In this document: piece after piece, positions 53,465 to 64,000 of the stretch
How positions within the stretch are numbered: the first letter of the stretch is position 1
Layout of the letters: the number at the start of each line of letters is the position of its first letter
Assembly: GCF_021134715.1 (NCBI RefSeq)
Contig: NC_060024.1
Location: 3,286,001 to 3,350,000 of the forward strand
Direction: 5' to 3'
DNA: 64,000 nt
DNA from: Daphnia pulex
Lineage: Eukaryota; Arthropoda; Branchiopoda; Diplostraca; Daphniidae
Made by a program: the position numbers and the translations under genes
The notes under the pieces: model-generated
The model's input: only the letters and a program-made list of their open reading frames with translations
The model's database searches: none
Told to the model about the DNA's origin: nothing

Positions 53465-53880
53465 ATAGTACGGAATAAAGACTGAGAGCGAGAAAGGGTT
53501 TAACTTACAACTGTCGCCATAGGTAGTTGAAGAGTGAGATGACTAATCTGACTCTTGGAGGCTGCGACGGGGGTTTATATATTCCTGCGCGGCCAGCGCA
53601 ACGCGTGTCAACCGTAGAAGCAGTAAATTAAAGAGGGTGAAAATCAAGTGAAGTCATTACGAGGGCCGAAAATTGGGCACGGTCATTAAGAATTGGGAAA
53701 ATGAGATTTGGGAGTTATTCAGTACACCCGAAGCGGGGCGACACAGTATGCGTATCACCAGTCGTAAGGTGACTCAGGCTTTGTACAGAGCTGCGCATTA
53801 CAGGTTACTACGCAAAAATTTCTTCCTAGTGGCACTGACCAACACACCGTAATCTGACTGTGTCATATTCTGAAGAAATT
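53465..53880 (-). repeat. Possible solo LTR or promoter-bearing retroelement fragment
   Basis: The stretch is GC-richer than its flanks. On the minus strand it carries a TATATAA-type box in GCGCAGGAATATATAAACCC at about 53565-53590. No second copy was found, so this rests on composition and the TATA box only. Confidence 0.3.
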
Positions 53881-53885
53881 TCGTC

Positions 53886-54590
53886 TAGGAGAGAGCGGGG
53901 TAAGTAAGGTAGTGTGTAAGTTGGCACCCACCGTTTTTCGTCTTGTTGCGACTGAGGGATTGCATTTTAAAAATTACCTGTTATTGTCTTTAAAAATGTG
54001 TGTCTTTAACAAAAATTACTGAAATAGTTCAAGTATTATGCGAACAACAAATAAAATATTTTTTGGCCCATCAATCGTGTCATCCATTTCGTTTTCATTT
54101 TTTCTTTTGGGAATTCCCTAGATATCTTAAAGTTTAGTAAAAATAACTTTCTAAAAGGAAATTCTTTTCTCTTAAAGAAACCAATTTTTATTGATTTTGA
54201 TTAATAAAATTATTCCTTGAAAACGCAATAATAACAAAGACACCTTTTCTTAGGGTTAATTTTCTTGCTGGGTTAGAGAAATGAGGAAAAATTTTCTAAA
54301 AATTTAGTTGATGACGCCATCGCCAGGTGTTTTTTAAGCCCATAAGAATAACATGGGCCATTTTACCCCGCTTACATGATAAATTCGCCCCGCGACTCGA
54401 CCAGCCCCCCCCCCTTCATTTTCAAAGCGCTTTTTGTTTTAAATAAAGAAATTTGCCCTAAAAAAATACGCTTTTGATGGGTAATTTTTTTCTCTTTTTT
54501 AAAGCCTTGCGGGGATGAAAATATTGAGAAATAAAGAATTATGGGCTAAAACCACACAAAAAAAGCGTCAACTATGCCGACACTCCACTA
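53886..54590 (+). mobile_element. Short TIR element, family A copy 4 (705 bp)
   Basis: Ends are TAGGAGAGAGCGGGG and ATGCCGACACTCCACTA. The interior is closely related to 40314-41026, including GTAGTGTGTAAGTTGGCACC and GATGACGCCATCGCCAGGTG. Confidence 0.78.
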
Positions 54591-55890
54591 CGGTTGCCTA
54601 TTTTCTCTATATTGAAATTTATTTCAGTATCCAGATCAAAAAATTTTTAAGACTTATCAGTGTTTTTTTTTTCATGGAGAATCAAGTCCGAAAACTCGGC
54701 GTTTTCGGCAAAGAAATTTTTGTACGACAACGGAATTCCGAGTTCAATGTTGAAAAGTGGAATGTTTATATAATTTCGCTTATTGATTGTTCGTCATGTT
54801 TAGCATCTCCACGGCGAAGAGCAATGTGACAGGATCGGCAGAGAATTCAGTATAGATGGGGAAGCTGCTCTGCAACCACAATAAATTACAAAGCGATACA
54901 CTAAAGTGAAATAAAAATAATAGAAAAAAAAATCTAATTAATGAAAATGGCAAATGAGAGAATTCAAGATAAAGGGAGTAAAGTGGCTCAACTACTGTGA
55001 ACAGCAGAGCCATGTAAGTGAAACGAATTTTCTATGATTCGCCGTGAAAATTCAGGAAAATTGTAGACAGTGTCACCTACACACGACATTTTCCAAAGTG
55101 AAATAGATAACCAAATTGTGAATGCAACCGACCGCTTACTGGGGCACAGCGCTCGCTGTGGAAAGGTCTAGATATAAGCTTGGGAAGTCGGTGAATCTAT
55201 TTGATGTGAGGTGTGTAGCTCCACCCATTTTACCCGGAAAACGTATTCGTTCATCATGTTCCCGTGAATTAAAAATTATTGCTTGGCAATTTGTATTGCC
55301 AAATCACGCAAAGAATGGGCAAACCACATTGAGATCGGCAATGCCATTTAGAAGTTATTGCGGTGAAGTGGTTGCAGCTCAGAGTAGGAAAAGGTAAGTG
55401 GTGACTAGACCCCCTTGGTAACCAAGAGGGAATCAGTAAGAAAAGGCTTGTTGATGTTGTATTATAACATGCAACCTTACATTTTGTAATCTCGTGTGGT
55501 ATCACTACATCATCCTATAACATTATAATTTTAATTTTTAAACTGCTATATATATAGAATAGATACTTGAATTGACTAAACGGTAAAGTAAAGGTTAAAG
55601 TCTTGTTAAAGAAGTTTCTTTCCGTGTTTCTAATAATTCTGTTAGTTGTCAGGTAAATAAATTGTACAAACATATTGCATAAAATTTAAATGACATTTGG
55701 ATGGTTTATATAATAGAATCAAAAATTTTTATAAAAATTGGAGAATGAAGGTTCGGGTAACTGACAGTAGAAAATAGAAACTGAGACAAGAATAGTCGTA
55801 ATTTTTGGCATTGGAAAAGCATTGAAAATCAATACACAAAAAAGCATTGCAAATTTAACATTAAATCAGTTAAAAGTAGGTGAAGTGAGT
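54591..55890. other. Spacer, no supported gene
   Basis: The plus-strand frame 55122-55397 (91 codons) begins within moderately GC-rich sequence but shows no domain. The minus-strand frame 54780-55013 is hydrophobic and unassigned. Confidence 0.3.
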
Positions 55891-56065
55891 GGGCTTTAAA
55901 AATGGAAAAATTAGCCTTAAACTACGTATTTTTAATTTGTAGTTACCTTTATTTATTAAACATTAATTCATGTTTAAAAATATTAAAAAAAACTAGACAA
56001 CCTGCTTCAAGTCTGGGATAATTAACCTGCCCATACTGGCAAGTTGGCACTTTTCTGTGGTTAAA
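55890..56065 (+). repeat. Fragment related to 57530-57665
   Basis: TATTTTTAATTTGTA, CATGTTTAAAAAT, CTAGACA and TTCAAGTCTGGG recur in the same order at 57535-57625. Confidence 0.5.
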
Positions 56066-57019
56066 CCGTCAACTTTAGGTTCACGATTATCGGTGGGTCT
56101 ACCCCACGGAAACAGAGGGCGTTTCTTTAAAGTGGGCAATGGCTTTACGTCCTCTACTTAGTCAACTTGTTTCCTTTCGTGTTAATGTTTCTCAATTACT
56201 CGAAAGTTTGTAGGATTATAAGTTTGTGAAGTTTGTGGAAAACACATTCATAACCTTTTCAACCAAAAATTAGTTTATATTCTAATAAAAATACCGTATC
56301 CAAAAATGGTTTCCCAGATTGATATAACTTATACTCAAATTATAAATTATTTCAATGTTTATTGTAGACGAACGATTCGACTGTTGTTGTTCATTTTTTC
56401 TATCCCGTTGTTGTTTTCTATTTTCTATTTACATTCACGAGGGACAGTGAAGGAACACCATTCACAAGTAAGGTCAATCTAATTTATGTTATATAGTTAG
56501 CATATTTTTTCGCTATAATCCTGTTGTCTGCATTAATAATCAAACTGATGGTTGAAAAAATATGTCGCTGGTTAACATTATTGTGTTATATTTGGTTCAG
56601 AAATTTGAGACAGATTGAGTACATTTTGTCCAGTTTCTTACCTGTTCAAAACTTTTACCTTAACAACTCGGTCATTTTTGGTCTATTTATCGTCACTGTA
56701 AAAAAAGCTCTCAATTTTTTCTATACTTGTACTACCGAAAAACAAAAACACGTTTCTTTCATCGGGAGGTGCAAACATAAAAATAAACCGAATATATAAA
56801 CATTTTCTTTGGGTACAACCTCCTGTTTCGTCATGATATCAATCGAAACCTTACTTGGAGGAGTAAGATCAGCATGAAACGGGTGATTCAAAGTATGTTA
56901 ACTTTAGTTATAGCCTAATATTTAATAATTTAAACTATTTTCCGGTTATTTGCTAAGTCAGTAAGTCAGAAAGTTAACGATGATCTCGTTTCTATGGTTT
57001 TTTACGAAACAAAATTTGC
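56066..57019. other. AT-rich spacer, no gene
   Basis: The frame 56524-56799 (91 codons) has a hydrophobic Tyr/Phe-rich sequence without recognisable features. Confidence 0.3.
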
Positions 57020-57290
57020 CTTCGAAATTAAATGGGAAAAGCCGGAAGTATTTTCTAGTTTAGGAGAAATTTAATGCGTTCAATGTTTTAGATTGTCTGA
57101 AAATAAGTTGTGGACTCTAAAGAATGTTCAAAGACAAGCTATATTTTAAATTTTACAAGTGTAACCAACTAATAAGCTAGTGATTAGATCCACGAACTAC
57201 AGATTCAAGGGTCAGCGGTACGGTCCTGGCCCAAAACTTAAAGTTTTTATTTCGAAAGGAAGAATAAATACCTTTCGTTATGTAAAACGT
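57020..57290 (+). repeat. Dispersed repeat, partner of 33470-33830
   Basis: It shares ATGTTTTAGATTGTCTGA and TGTGGACTCT with the other copy, followed by a degenerate tRNA-like part (CTAGTGATTAGATCC, GGTACGGTCCTGGCCC). Confidence 0.45.
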
Positions 57291-57413
57291 ACAGATTAGA
57301 ATAGGCCTAAATCAAGAAAAAATGCACTCCTGGAATGAAAAACGGTCAGAAACGGAAAATCAAAGGTTATGACAAACGAATTGCGCGAGACGGAAAACAC
57401 GCCTCCATTTTCG

Positions 57414-58137
57414 TAGGGGAGTGTTATACTAATCGGCTCACTTTTCTTTTGTTTTTAGTATCCTGCGTTACAGTTTTAGTATTTAAAAACTCCACTCGGC
57501 TTAAAAAATAAGAAGGAAAATTGGTTACATTTATCCTATTTTTAATTTGTAACCTTTCTTTATTGAACATAATTTCACGTTTAAAAATGTAAAACTAATT
57601 AGACATCTTGCCTCAAGTCTGGGGTATCTTTCCCATACAAGCTAGGGGAAGTTAGCACCGCGTTTAATTTATGCTTAGTCAGTAATAATCATGTCCGAAT
57701 TTTGATGGCAAAAATCATTGGAAAATTAATCAAGCTAATATCCTTGAATTATCAGTGATCAATCGAAGGGTCATTTTCATACGGGAGCCATCTCTTGATA
57801 GTGATAGGTCTAAAATAATGTTGAAAAGAAAATCTCTTTCTTCCCTTGGACGGAAGAGGGAGAAAGAGAAAGGGTAAATATTTTGGGATATGGCAACACT
57901 GGTGATGGGGAATCGAGGGGAAGAAAACGGAAAACAAATAATTCGTGGTTTCATTTTCGACTTGATTTTCGATGATTTTATTTCTCATTCTTACATTTTT
58001 TTAAATTTCCCCCTGATTTTTTTAAAGATTCGCGTTGCTATAATTTTTAATTTTTGTGGAACTCAAATTATAATGAAACCTACCTAAAATACATTTTACC
58101 AATTTGCCTTGCTATCAAGCTGCCCCACTCTCCCCTA
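57414..58137. mobile_element. TIR element (about 724 bp)
   Basis: It starts TAGGGGAGTGTTATAC and ends GCCCCACTCTCCCCTA. A further internal end-like sequence (CTAGGGGAAGTTAGCACC) at 57651 suggests nesting of two related elements. Confidence 0.6.
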
Positions 58138-59448
58138 CTTATTTTGATACTCTAGAATGATCCCATTGTTTCGTTCCAACTAACCCATATGGCAACTAGC
58201 CCTACCCTTCTCAATACGGAGATTCAGTAATTATAACAATTTTGAAAATGGATATTACCATTGATGTGTAACGCTCAATCTAAATTTCGTCTATCTCTTT
58301 TTTTTTTCAAAAAATTCTTGAAGCTATCTGTTTTTCTTACAAGAAAATAGTCTAATTTTGTTGATTTTTCTATAGTTCAATTCTATCGATTGGGATTTGG
58401 GGCTATATGTAAAATACAACTTGATGGAGGAGACATACGGAGGAAAATGGAACAAAACCCCAGAAAAATATCATCTTTATAACAACTGCACTTTGGGTAA
58501 GATTTTCATTAGAAATAGAGTTCATTAGGAAAAAAATTTTCTATTATCATGGTTTTGAATAATTACTGCATTTATGTTTCAAGTTTTAATACAAAGTAAG
58601 AACAGTAATGGCCACGTAAGTTTCTATAGGTGTAGCTCCAAAACCCGCCTTTTTAATGTGTATTGGCAGATGTTATTAGCCTATGATAGAGGTTGAGGTA
58701 CCTTATTTGCTCGATTCTTAATTTTTTACCGTCCTTCTTTACTTAACTCTACCTCTTAACATCAATTACTAATTTACCCGCTAATTTTAAACTAATCGAT
58801 GCAGAAATTTCCACAATAACAAACTGATAAATCCTCTGTCATATCACTGTTTCATTTAAGAGGTATTGATGGTTTATTGGGCATCGAATCAATTGTCTGA
58901 TTATCGACCATAGTTACCCATAGTTTAGAAAGTCACGCTAACTCGTCATTTTCGTAGGTGTAGGGCGAAAGAAATAAAAAAATCGAGGAAATAAGGTAGC
59001 TCACACTACAATGGGTAAATTTGAGGGGTATCCGCGAACTAGTTGCGTTTCGGTTTTTCAACTAATAGTAGAGGAAGATATTCTATTATGAAGATATTCG
59101 TCTAGTCAGTTCCAGAAGAAGGGCCCTTCTAATGTAGGCTATTCTTTTCCTCCAAAATTCTTTGTTTTTAATGGCACCCATTTTCTATTGGATTTTGTAC
59201 AGAAAACCTCTACCATACATTGTGTTCAAATAATGCTCAACCTAGAACTTTTTTGAGGGTGCAGTATTTAAACTATACAGTTAATACAATAATTGTTATA
59301 CATTGAGTACACAAAATAAGTATGCATAATGTATGGCCCCTTGGCTCAATTCTTTATATGGTATTTATTAAATAGAACATTCAAAATAACAAAGCCAAAT
59401 TGGTTATATTCGGTAGATGATTATCGAGTAATCCGATCTTATATAATA
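58138..59448. other. Spacer containing a dispersed repeat at 58620-58990, no gene
   Basis: 58620-58990 carries GTAGCTCCAAAACCCGCCTTTTTA, ACCTTATTTGCTCGATT and an inverted relative of 43430-43480. No coding signal is seen elsewhere. Confidence 0.45.
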
Positions 59449-59704
59449 TAGCCTGTTGGTTAGCGAATGCAATCGCTTATAAAAAATAGTGAATGCAATA
59501 GCTAACTGACGTCATGAAATAGCTGGTTGTAATCACTAACATTAAAAAAAAGGATGCAACAACTAACCGACTTCATTAAATAGCTGTTTCAGTCGCTATA
59601 GATTTTATTAGCGATTGCAAACGCTATTCATAACACTTATTTAAGAATTGTCTATATTATATAACCCCTTGGTTAGCAACTTCAATCGCTAACCAACAGA
59701 CTAT
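59449..59704. mobile_element. Short MITE with GTTGGTTAGCGA ends (about 256 bp)
   Basis: The left end TATAGCCTGTTGGTTAGCGA is mirrored by CGCTAACCAACAGACTATA at the right. The interior repeats variants of TTAGCGATTGCAA and GCAATCGCTA on both strands. A separate copy of the end (TATAGAGTCTGTTGGTTAGC) lies at 61494. Confidence 0.8.
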
Positions 59705-60063
59705 ATATATTCCCCCTTCATTACCCATTGCAATCGCTATCAAGCACACTGATTTCCAATAATATGTGCTGGGGCCTTGGATATGACATAAATGAAATAA
59801 AAATAATCAAATATTTCATTAGATGGGCAAAGAATATTTCCGAATTCTATTTAATATTGTTAAAATAAAATTACAAGTTATATCATATTGAAAATAGGAA
59901 AAAAAAAGAATGCTTAAAAACAACATGCGAGTATTGTTGAACAATGGAGACAAAAAAAAAACGAATTTAAAGTATGAATATCAAAAAAATAAAAATAATG
60001 TGTGAGCATTTTTGCACAGTGGAGCAGAACAACTAATACCGATCTAATTACAAAGCAAAATAT
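59705..60063. other. AT-rich spacer, no gene
   Basis: Nothing recognised beyond one further CATTGCAATCGCTATCAAG motif at 59725, related to the adjacent MITE. Confidence 0.35.
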
Positions 60064-60441
60064 TGTTACGCACGGGTTGCTAATTCTAACACTTGAGGTA
60101 GAATCACGTAAGATACTTCAATCCCTCTGCTGACTCCCTTTACACAAAAGCCAGCATGAAGAGATAGATCGCCACTGTTGGTGACTATCCTAGTTTCATT
60201 GTCTCAATAGATGTAATTGTAACAATAACAGCACCAATAACAACACCAAAAAAGAGCAAGACAGAAAAGAGACATCCAACGGTCCGAGGCCGGCCGAAAA
60301 ACCACAGAACTGAGGCCAAGACATAAACTAGGTTAGGTAAGGGGCAAAACAAGGTCACTTTGGAGACAAGATCATGTTTTTTTAGTGTTAATTACTACTA
60401 CCACTAGAGGACTGACCTTCAAGCCAAAACAATCGTTACAA
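60064..60441 (-). repeat. Candidate LTR (378 bp)
   Basis: It runs from TGTTACGCACGGG to ATCGTTACA on the plus strand, so it has TG...CA ends with TGTTAC/GTTACA-type inverted tips. ATAT precedes and follows it. The minus-strand frame beyond 60441 resembles the end of a pol gene, so it may be the 3' LTR of a minus-strand element. No second LTR is in the window. Confidence 0.45.
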
Positions 60442-60449
60442 TATTTAGT

Positions 60450-60640
60450 TGGGGTCTGTGAACTTTACGATTTCAGCCTTAACGTCTGGGATTACTACTC
60501 TGTGTTTTTCCCAATGAGGATAATTTGATACGTACTCGCCTTCTCAATTTTGCTAACAATCGCTGCCTCACACCAACCGTGGTTCGTTTTTTTCTTTCCT
60601 TGCGTTGCTTTTGTTACGACCCACACCTTTTTATTAACGG
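60450..60640 (-). pseudogene. Possible retroelement pol C-terminal remnant
   Basis: Minus-strand readings give KKVWVVTKATQGKKKTNHGW, then CEAAIVSKIEKASTYQIIL, and, after a frame change, WEKHRVVIPDVKAEIVKFTD before a stop. The pattern of a Trp-containing beta segment followed by a basic tail fits the C-terminal end of an LTR integrase, but it is short and broken. Confidence 0.35.
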
Positions 60641-60643
60641 GGG

Positions 60644-61494
60644 TAGGGGAGAGTTGAGTCATTTAGGATTTTTTTTTGTTTATAGGCTATAACTCTCAAA
60701 TTAATCAACCGATTTGATTAATTTCCTTATTTATGTTTACTGTTCTTATTTGCAATCTTAGTAATTTTTTGGTAATTTTAGAAGAAACGGTTTACCCTGT
60801 ACAGATTTTCAAAGTTTTTGTAAAATTGAGGGAGGAGACATTGGGTGAATCGGGACACTTGGATGGGTGATGTGGGACAGCTTCAGTTAATCCTATTAAA
60901 CCACCAGGAAAAATTAAAAAAAAATGAAAATCTATCCGCATTCATGAATTCTATAAGATTGAAAATTTTTCATTTGAATAAAGCTATTAAAAAAAGTTTT
61001 CTTATAGCTAAAGAAACGTCTTATCTGAGATGGAGGAAAAATTGAGGGGGCTTGGTTTCGGGTAATCGATTACTCAAATCGATTATCGACTAATAAGGGT
61101 CCCTAGAAAAAGCGATGGCACAAAATCCACTTCCGTACCCCCCCTCCCACTGCTGTCCCATGTCGGACAAATCAGCTATCTCAACCCACCCAACACAATG
61201 GCTCTTTTTGAAAAATGCTGTTTTGATTCGAAATTATGATGAGAAATGAATAACAAACATGTCAGTATGTTCAAAGTATAAAATGTTTCGATAGTTTTAG
61301 TAGGAAACACTAAATAACGGCAAAATTTTTTGCAAAGAAAAGCCGTTTTTTAATTTTCTTACTTAAACCCATATATCATTAGAATACATCCATTCCCATT
61401 TCAGGTAATTGTTGATAATTTTAAAATGATTTTAATTTTTTTCCGACCGCTTTCCCATTTGACCCGCGTCCCATTTCACTCAACTCTTTTCTAT
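60644..61494. mobile_element. TIR element (about 0.85 kb)
   Basis: It starts TAGGGGAGAGTTGAGTCAT and ends ATTTCACTCAACTCTTTTCTA. The interior repeats GGGACA/TGTCCCA motifs (GGGACACTTGG, GTGGGACAGC, GCTGTCCCATG). The frame 60845-61045 is within it, with no recognisable domain. Confidence 0.7.
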
Positions 61495-61545
61495 ATAGAG
61501 TCTGTTGGTTAGCGATTGACGTGGCTAACCATTTATTATAACCTT
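61494..61545. repeat. Solo end of the GTTGGTTAGCGA MITE
   Basis: TATAGAGTCTGTTGGTTAGC matches the right end of 59449-59704 in reverse. The remainder of the element is absent. Confidence 0.65.
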
Positions 61546-61595
61546 TTATTGTTGTTTTTTTTTTTCAATTTATTCTTAGCTAAAAATATTACCTG

Positions 61596-61880
61596 TTAGA
61601 TAACAAGTTCATATATCTAAAGGTGCATGTCCCAAAGAGCTTTTGGTTTGAAGCCAGAACACAGCATACAATGGGCAATTTTTATTTTCAAAATTCCACC
61701 GTTAATGTCTCGGCAAATAATCCACAGATTATACACGGTTTAAGAAAATTGTAGAGGGAAACAAAATCTACCTTTTTAGTAAATTAGATTTTTTTTGTGG
61801 TTTTGTTTGTCAGAAAAATTCTGTACGAAACCCGAAAAATTTCACGATTTTTGGCTACTCCCTGATGGTTTTTATTACTA
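61596..61880 (-). repeat. Dispersed repeat, inverted partner of 43660-44000
   Basis: It contains AAGTTCATATATCTAAAGGTG, GAAGCCAGAACACAGC and CGGCAAATAATCCACAG, the reverse complements of blocks in the other copy. Confidence 0.65.
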
Positions 61881-61984
61881 TCTTAAAAAACTATGACAGC
61901 TGTGAAATCGCCGATTGCGCAATCCAATTTCCGATACATCAAGACTGGCTCAGTTCATAGTCGCGATTTCCGAAAAATCAAAAA

Positions 61985-62620
61985 CCTTTTGAGTCGTGAA
62001 CTCATTGTTAAAAACCGGCGGGGTCTCTTGGCCCCTGTATTTCTTATAGGAGAATCCGTTGACTGACAGAAAAATCAAAATTTAAAAAATAACCCAATAA
62101 CGCAACCCACCAACGAAATATCAATAGAAAAGGTGAAATAAGAATGGTAGTAGACTAAAAACACGAAAAAAGTCGAACACAAATAATTTTACTTCTGCTT
62201 TATGCTGCTTTAAGTTCTCCAAATAGCCCCGACGTTGTGTGGCCAATAAGATCCCAACAAAGGGGTCTTAGTATATTATTGAATATTTCTTATTTAAACT
62301 ATTGTAAATATAAAATAATTAAACAGGCTTGAAGAGGAGATAACTTAAAATATTTTCCATATTTTTTGTAATTTTAAAGTAATCGGGAAAGGCGCTAATT
62401 GATTCCAAAGTCAAAGTAGGATTACCCAATTTTAAGACGAAAAATTTATTTTATTTTTAATCCTCAAACCGTTTGTTGTAACAGCCTGAAATTTTGTTTT
62501 TAGATGCGCATAACTAAAATCTACACATTATTTCTTCAATATTTTATTCAAATTTTAACCCATAAAGAAATTAGTTGAACCAACCGACCCGAACGTCAGA
62601 TCTCCCCACTCCCCCTAGTA
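61985..62620 (-). mobile_element. TIR-type element, inverted and shorter partner of 25249-26545
   Basis: On the minus strand it starts GGGGGAGTGGGGAGATC and ends GGCCAAGAGACCCCGCC. It follows the block order of the intron 3 element but lacks part of its left half. Confidence 0.65.
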
Positions 62621-64000
62621 TAACGTATAATTTAAGGTCTAAGTGCTATAATTATATTTGTGTGTATTTTCGACTAACACGCCTGCTACCCTCTAACTCA
62701 AAATTTCTATACTAACAAAGACTAGAAAACTTTTGAAGCCCATACGTACAGGAAACTAAAATCAAAATGTAATTCATAGAAATTGATGTTATAAGTCAAC
62801 TTGTGTAGTGTATAGTAAACTGAGCTAGCATTTCGAAGGCTAGCATGACAATGGTTGAAGGTTCGGTTCTAGCACAATTGGAATATTTTATTCTCTTCTG
62901 TAAAATCCCAAATGTTTCTTATAGTGATTTGATACAAGTTTTTCGGGTTTGGAAACCCCAGATCTCATTTTCCAAGCTTTTAGGGCGTTTAACCCCGAAA
63001 AATGTGGGAAGTTTTTTTAACAGCGATCTGTCTTAAAATCTACGGAAGAGCAATCTTTTCCCGAAAGATTGCCTTCCTACATAGCAATCTTTTCCCGCTT
63101 CACGAAGGAAAGAGAAAAAGTGATGATTTCGAGATATGGCAACTCTGCTTAGAGAGAATCGAGGTGGAAATGGAAATATTAAAATCTGTCTTGAAATTGA
63201 ATTTCATTGCTATAGGTGAAATACTATGGATGTGATCTTATGACCCGATGTAATGAATCTATTTTTTAAGACCTTTCCCACCTTGTAATATAAGGTAGTA
63301 AAAAAATAATAGGGCTTGAATGTAAGCCCAATCCTTACTAATCGTCTTGATCGTACGGATATTTACACAACGCTATAAAAACAACATTTGATGTTGTTGA
63401 AAAATTCCCCACAAAAGTCACATCAAAACCCACCCTAGTATTAACCACAGGAAAAAAATTGATTGAATTCCATCAAAAATTCTTTTTAAAAATTCTATTT
63501 AAAAACGCGTTTTTCTTGCTGTTTCTACCAGCCTTACTGTACTTTCAGAATCCAATTAGATGTAACGAAATTCAACGCGATACTAAGAGAAATAAAATCT
63601 GCATCAGGATTTGAAAAATGAACATCTAAATTCTTTCTCTTACTCTTCAACTTATTGAATTTCTAGTTCATAAAATTATTAATCTACAGTACCTACCAGA
63701 AGTTGTGAAACGCACGAGAGAAACTTATGTAAATAGCTGATTTTCGCCACGTTCCCAAAAATCGGGTTTTTGACGGAGGGTATTGAAATTTTTTTTAAAG
63801 TAACCATAATGGTTGGTTACTTCCTGAATTTTTTTTTAGATTTTTAGATCTAAGGGGAAGGCAGCTACAAATGGATGTAGAAGTTTGGAAACACGCTGTA
63901 GAAGCGTATAAAAAAGTGGCTACTTTGCCGCTCTCTAAATAGCGGAAAAATAACCCTACAAAGACACCAAAAAATGCAAAATAAAGAAATTCGTTAGTTC
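62621..64000. other. Right-hand spacer with a tRNA-like segment and a mariner-like end
   Basis: 62810-62880 has GTGTAGTGTATAGTAAACTG and GAAGGTTCGGTTC, a decayed A-box and B-box pair. TACAGTACCTACCAGAAGTT at 63686 resembles a Tc1/mariner-like end. Near the window end the plus strand reads MDVEVWKHAVEAYKKVATL before a stop, possibly part of a transposon running off the edge. The frames 62845-63036 and 63002-63235 have no motif. Confidence 0.4.

Overview
This is a eukaryotic nuclear window, AT-rich and gene-poor. The best guess is an arthropod and probably a crustacean, with low confidence on the exact group. The reasons are a split gene with both a 69-bp intron and kilobase-sized introns, two METTL24-like FkbM methyltransferase genes, a CASD1-like SGNH esterase gene, and many kinds of metazoan transposon (LTR, L2/CR1-like LINE, tRNA-derived SINE, MULE, piggyBac, Tc1/mariner-like and short TIR elements). 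There are no bacterial operons, rRNA genes or CRISPR arrays. Most of the sequence is transposon debris. Three host genes look intact, all on the minus strand.

Layout. 1-4.8 kb: a rearranged cluster of one LTR-retrotransposon family whose Gag carries a collagen-like Gly-X-Y tract. Copies face each other and both orientation switches lie inside that tract. 5.3-6.3 kb: an intronless FkbM-domain membrane protein gene. 6.3-19 kb: dispersed repeats and TIR elements. 19.0-29.3 kb: a five-exon CASD1-like gene whose exon phases close exactly to a 376-residue protein. Its introns are filled with transposons and one has a GC donor. 29.9-32.3 kb: a dispersed repeat, a MULE-like element with a transposase fragment, a mariner-like copy and a perfect-looking hairpin. 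35.5-39.8 kb: L2/CR1-like LINE fragments in opposite orientations next to a mariner-like MITE. 42.0-42.9 kb: a second intronless FkbM gene, with related repeats on both sides. 44-49 kb: nested TIR elements, one with a SINE inserted. 49.9-53.1 kb: a broken piggyBac transposase and a broken protein kinase. 53.5-64 kb: TIR elements, LTR-like segments and repeats.

The three host-like proteins are each predicted to be single-pass type II membrane proteins with a luminal or external enzyme-type domain. Nothing in the sequence shows that they act together. A large class of elements with ends like TAGGGGAGA...TCTCCCCTA recurs about a dozen times and seems to have expanded much of the region. Repeat copies were matched to one another by eye; boundaries are accurate to roughly 10-30 bp unless stated.
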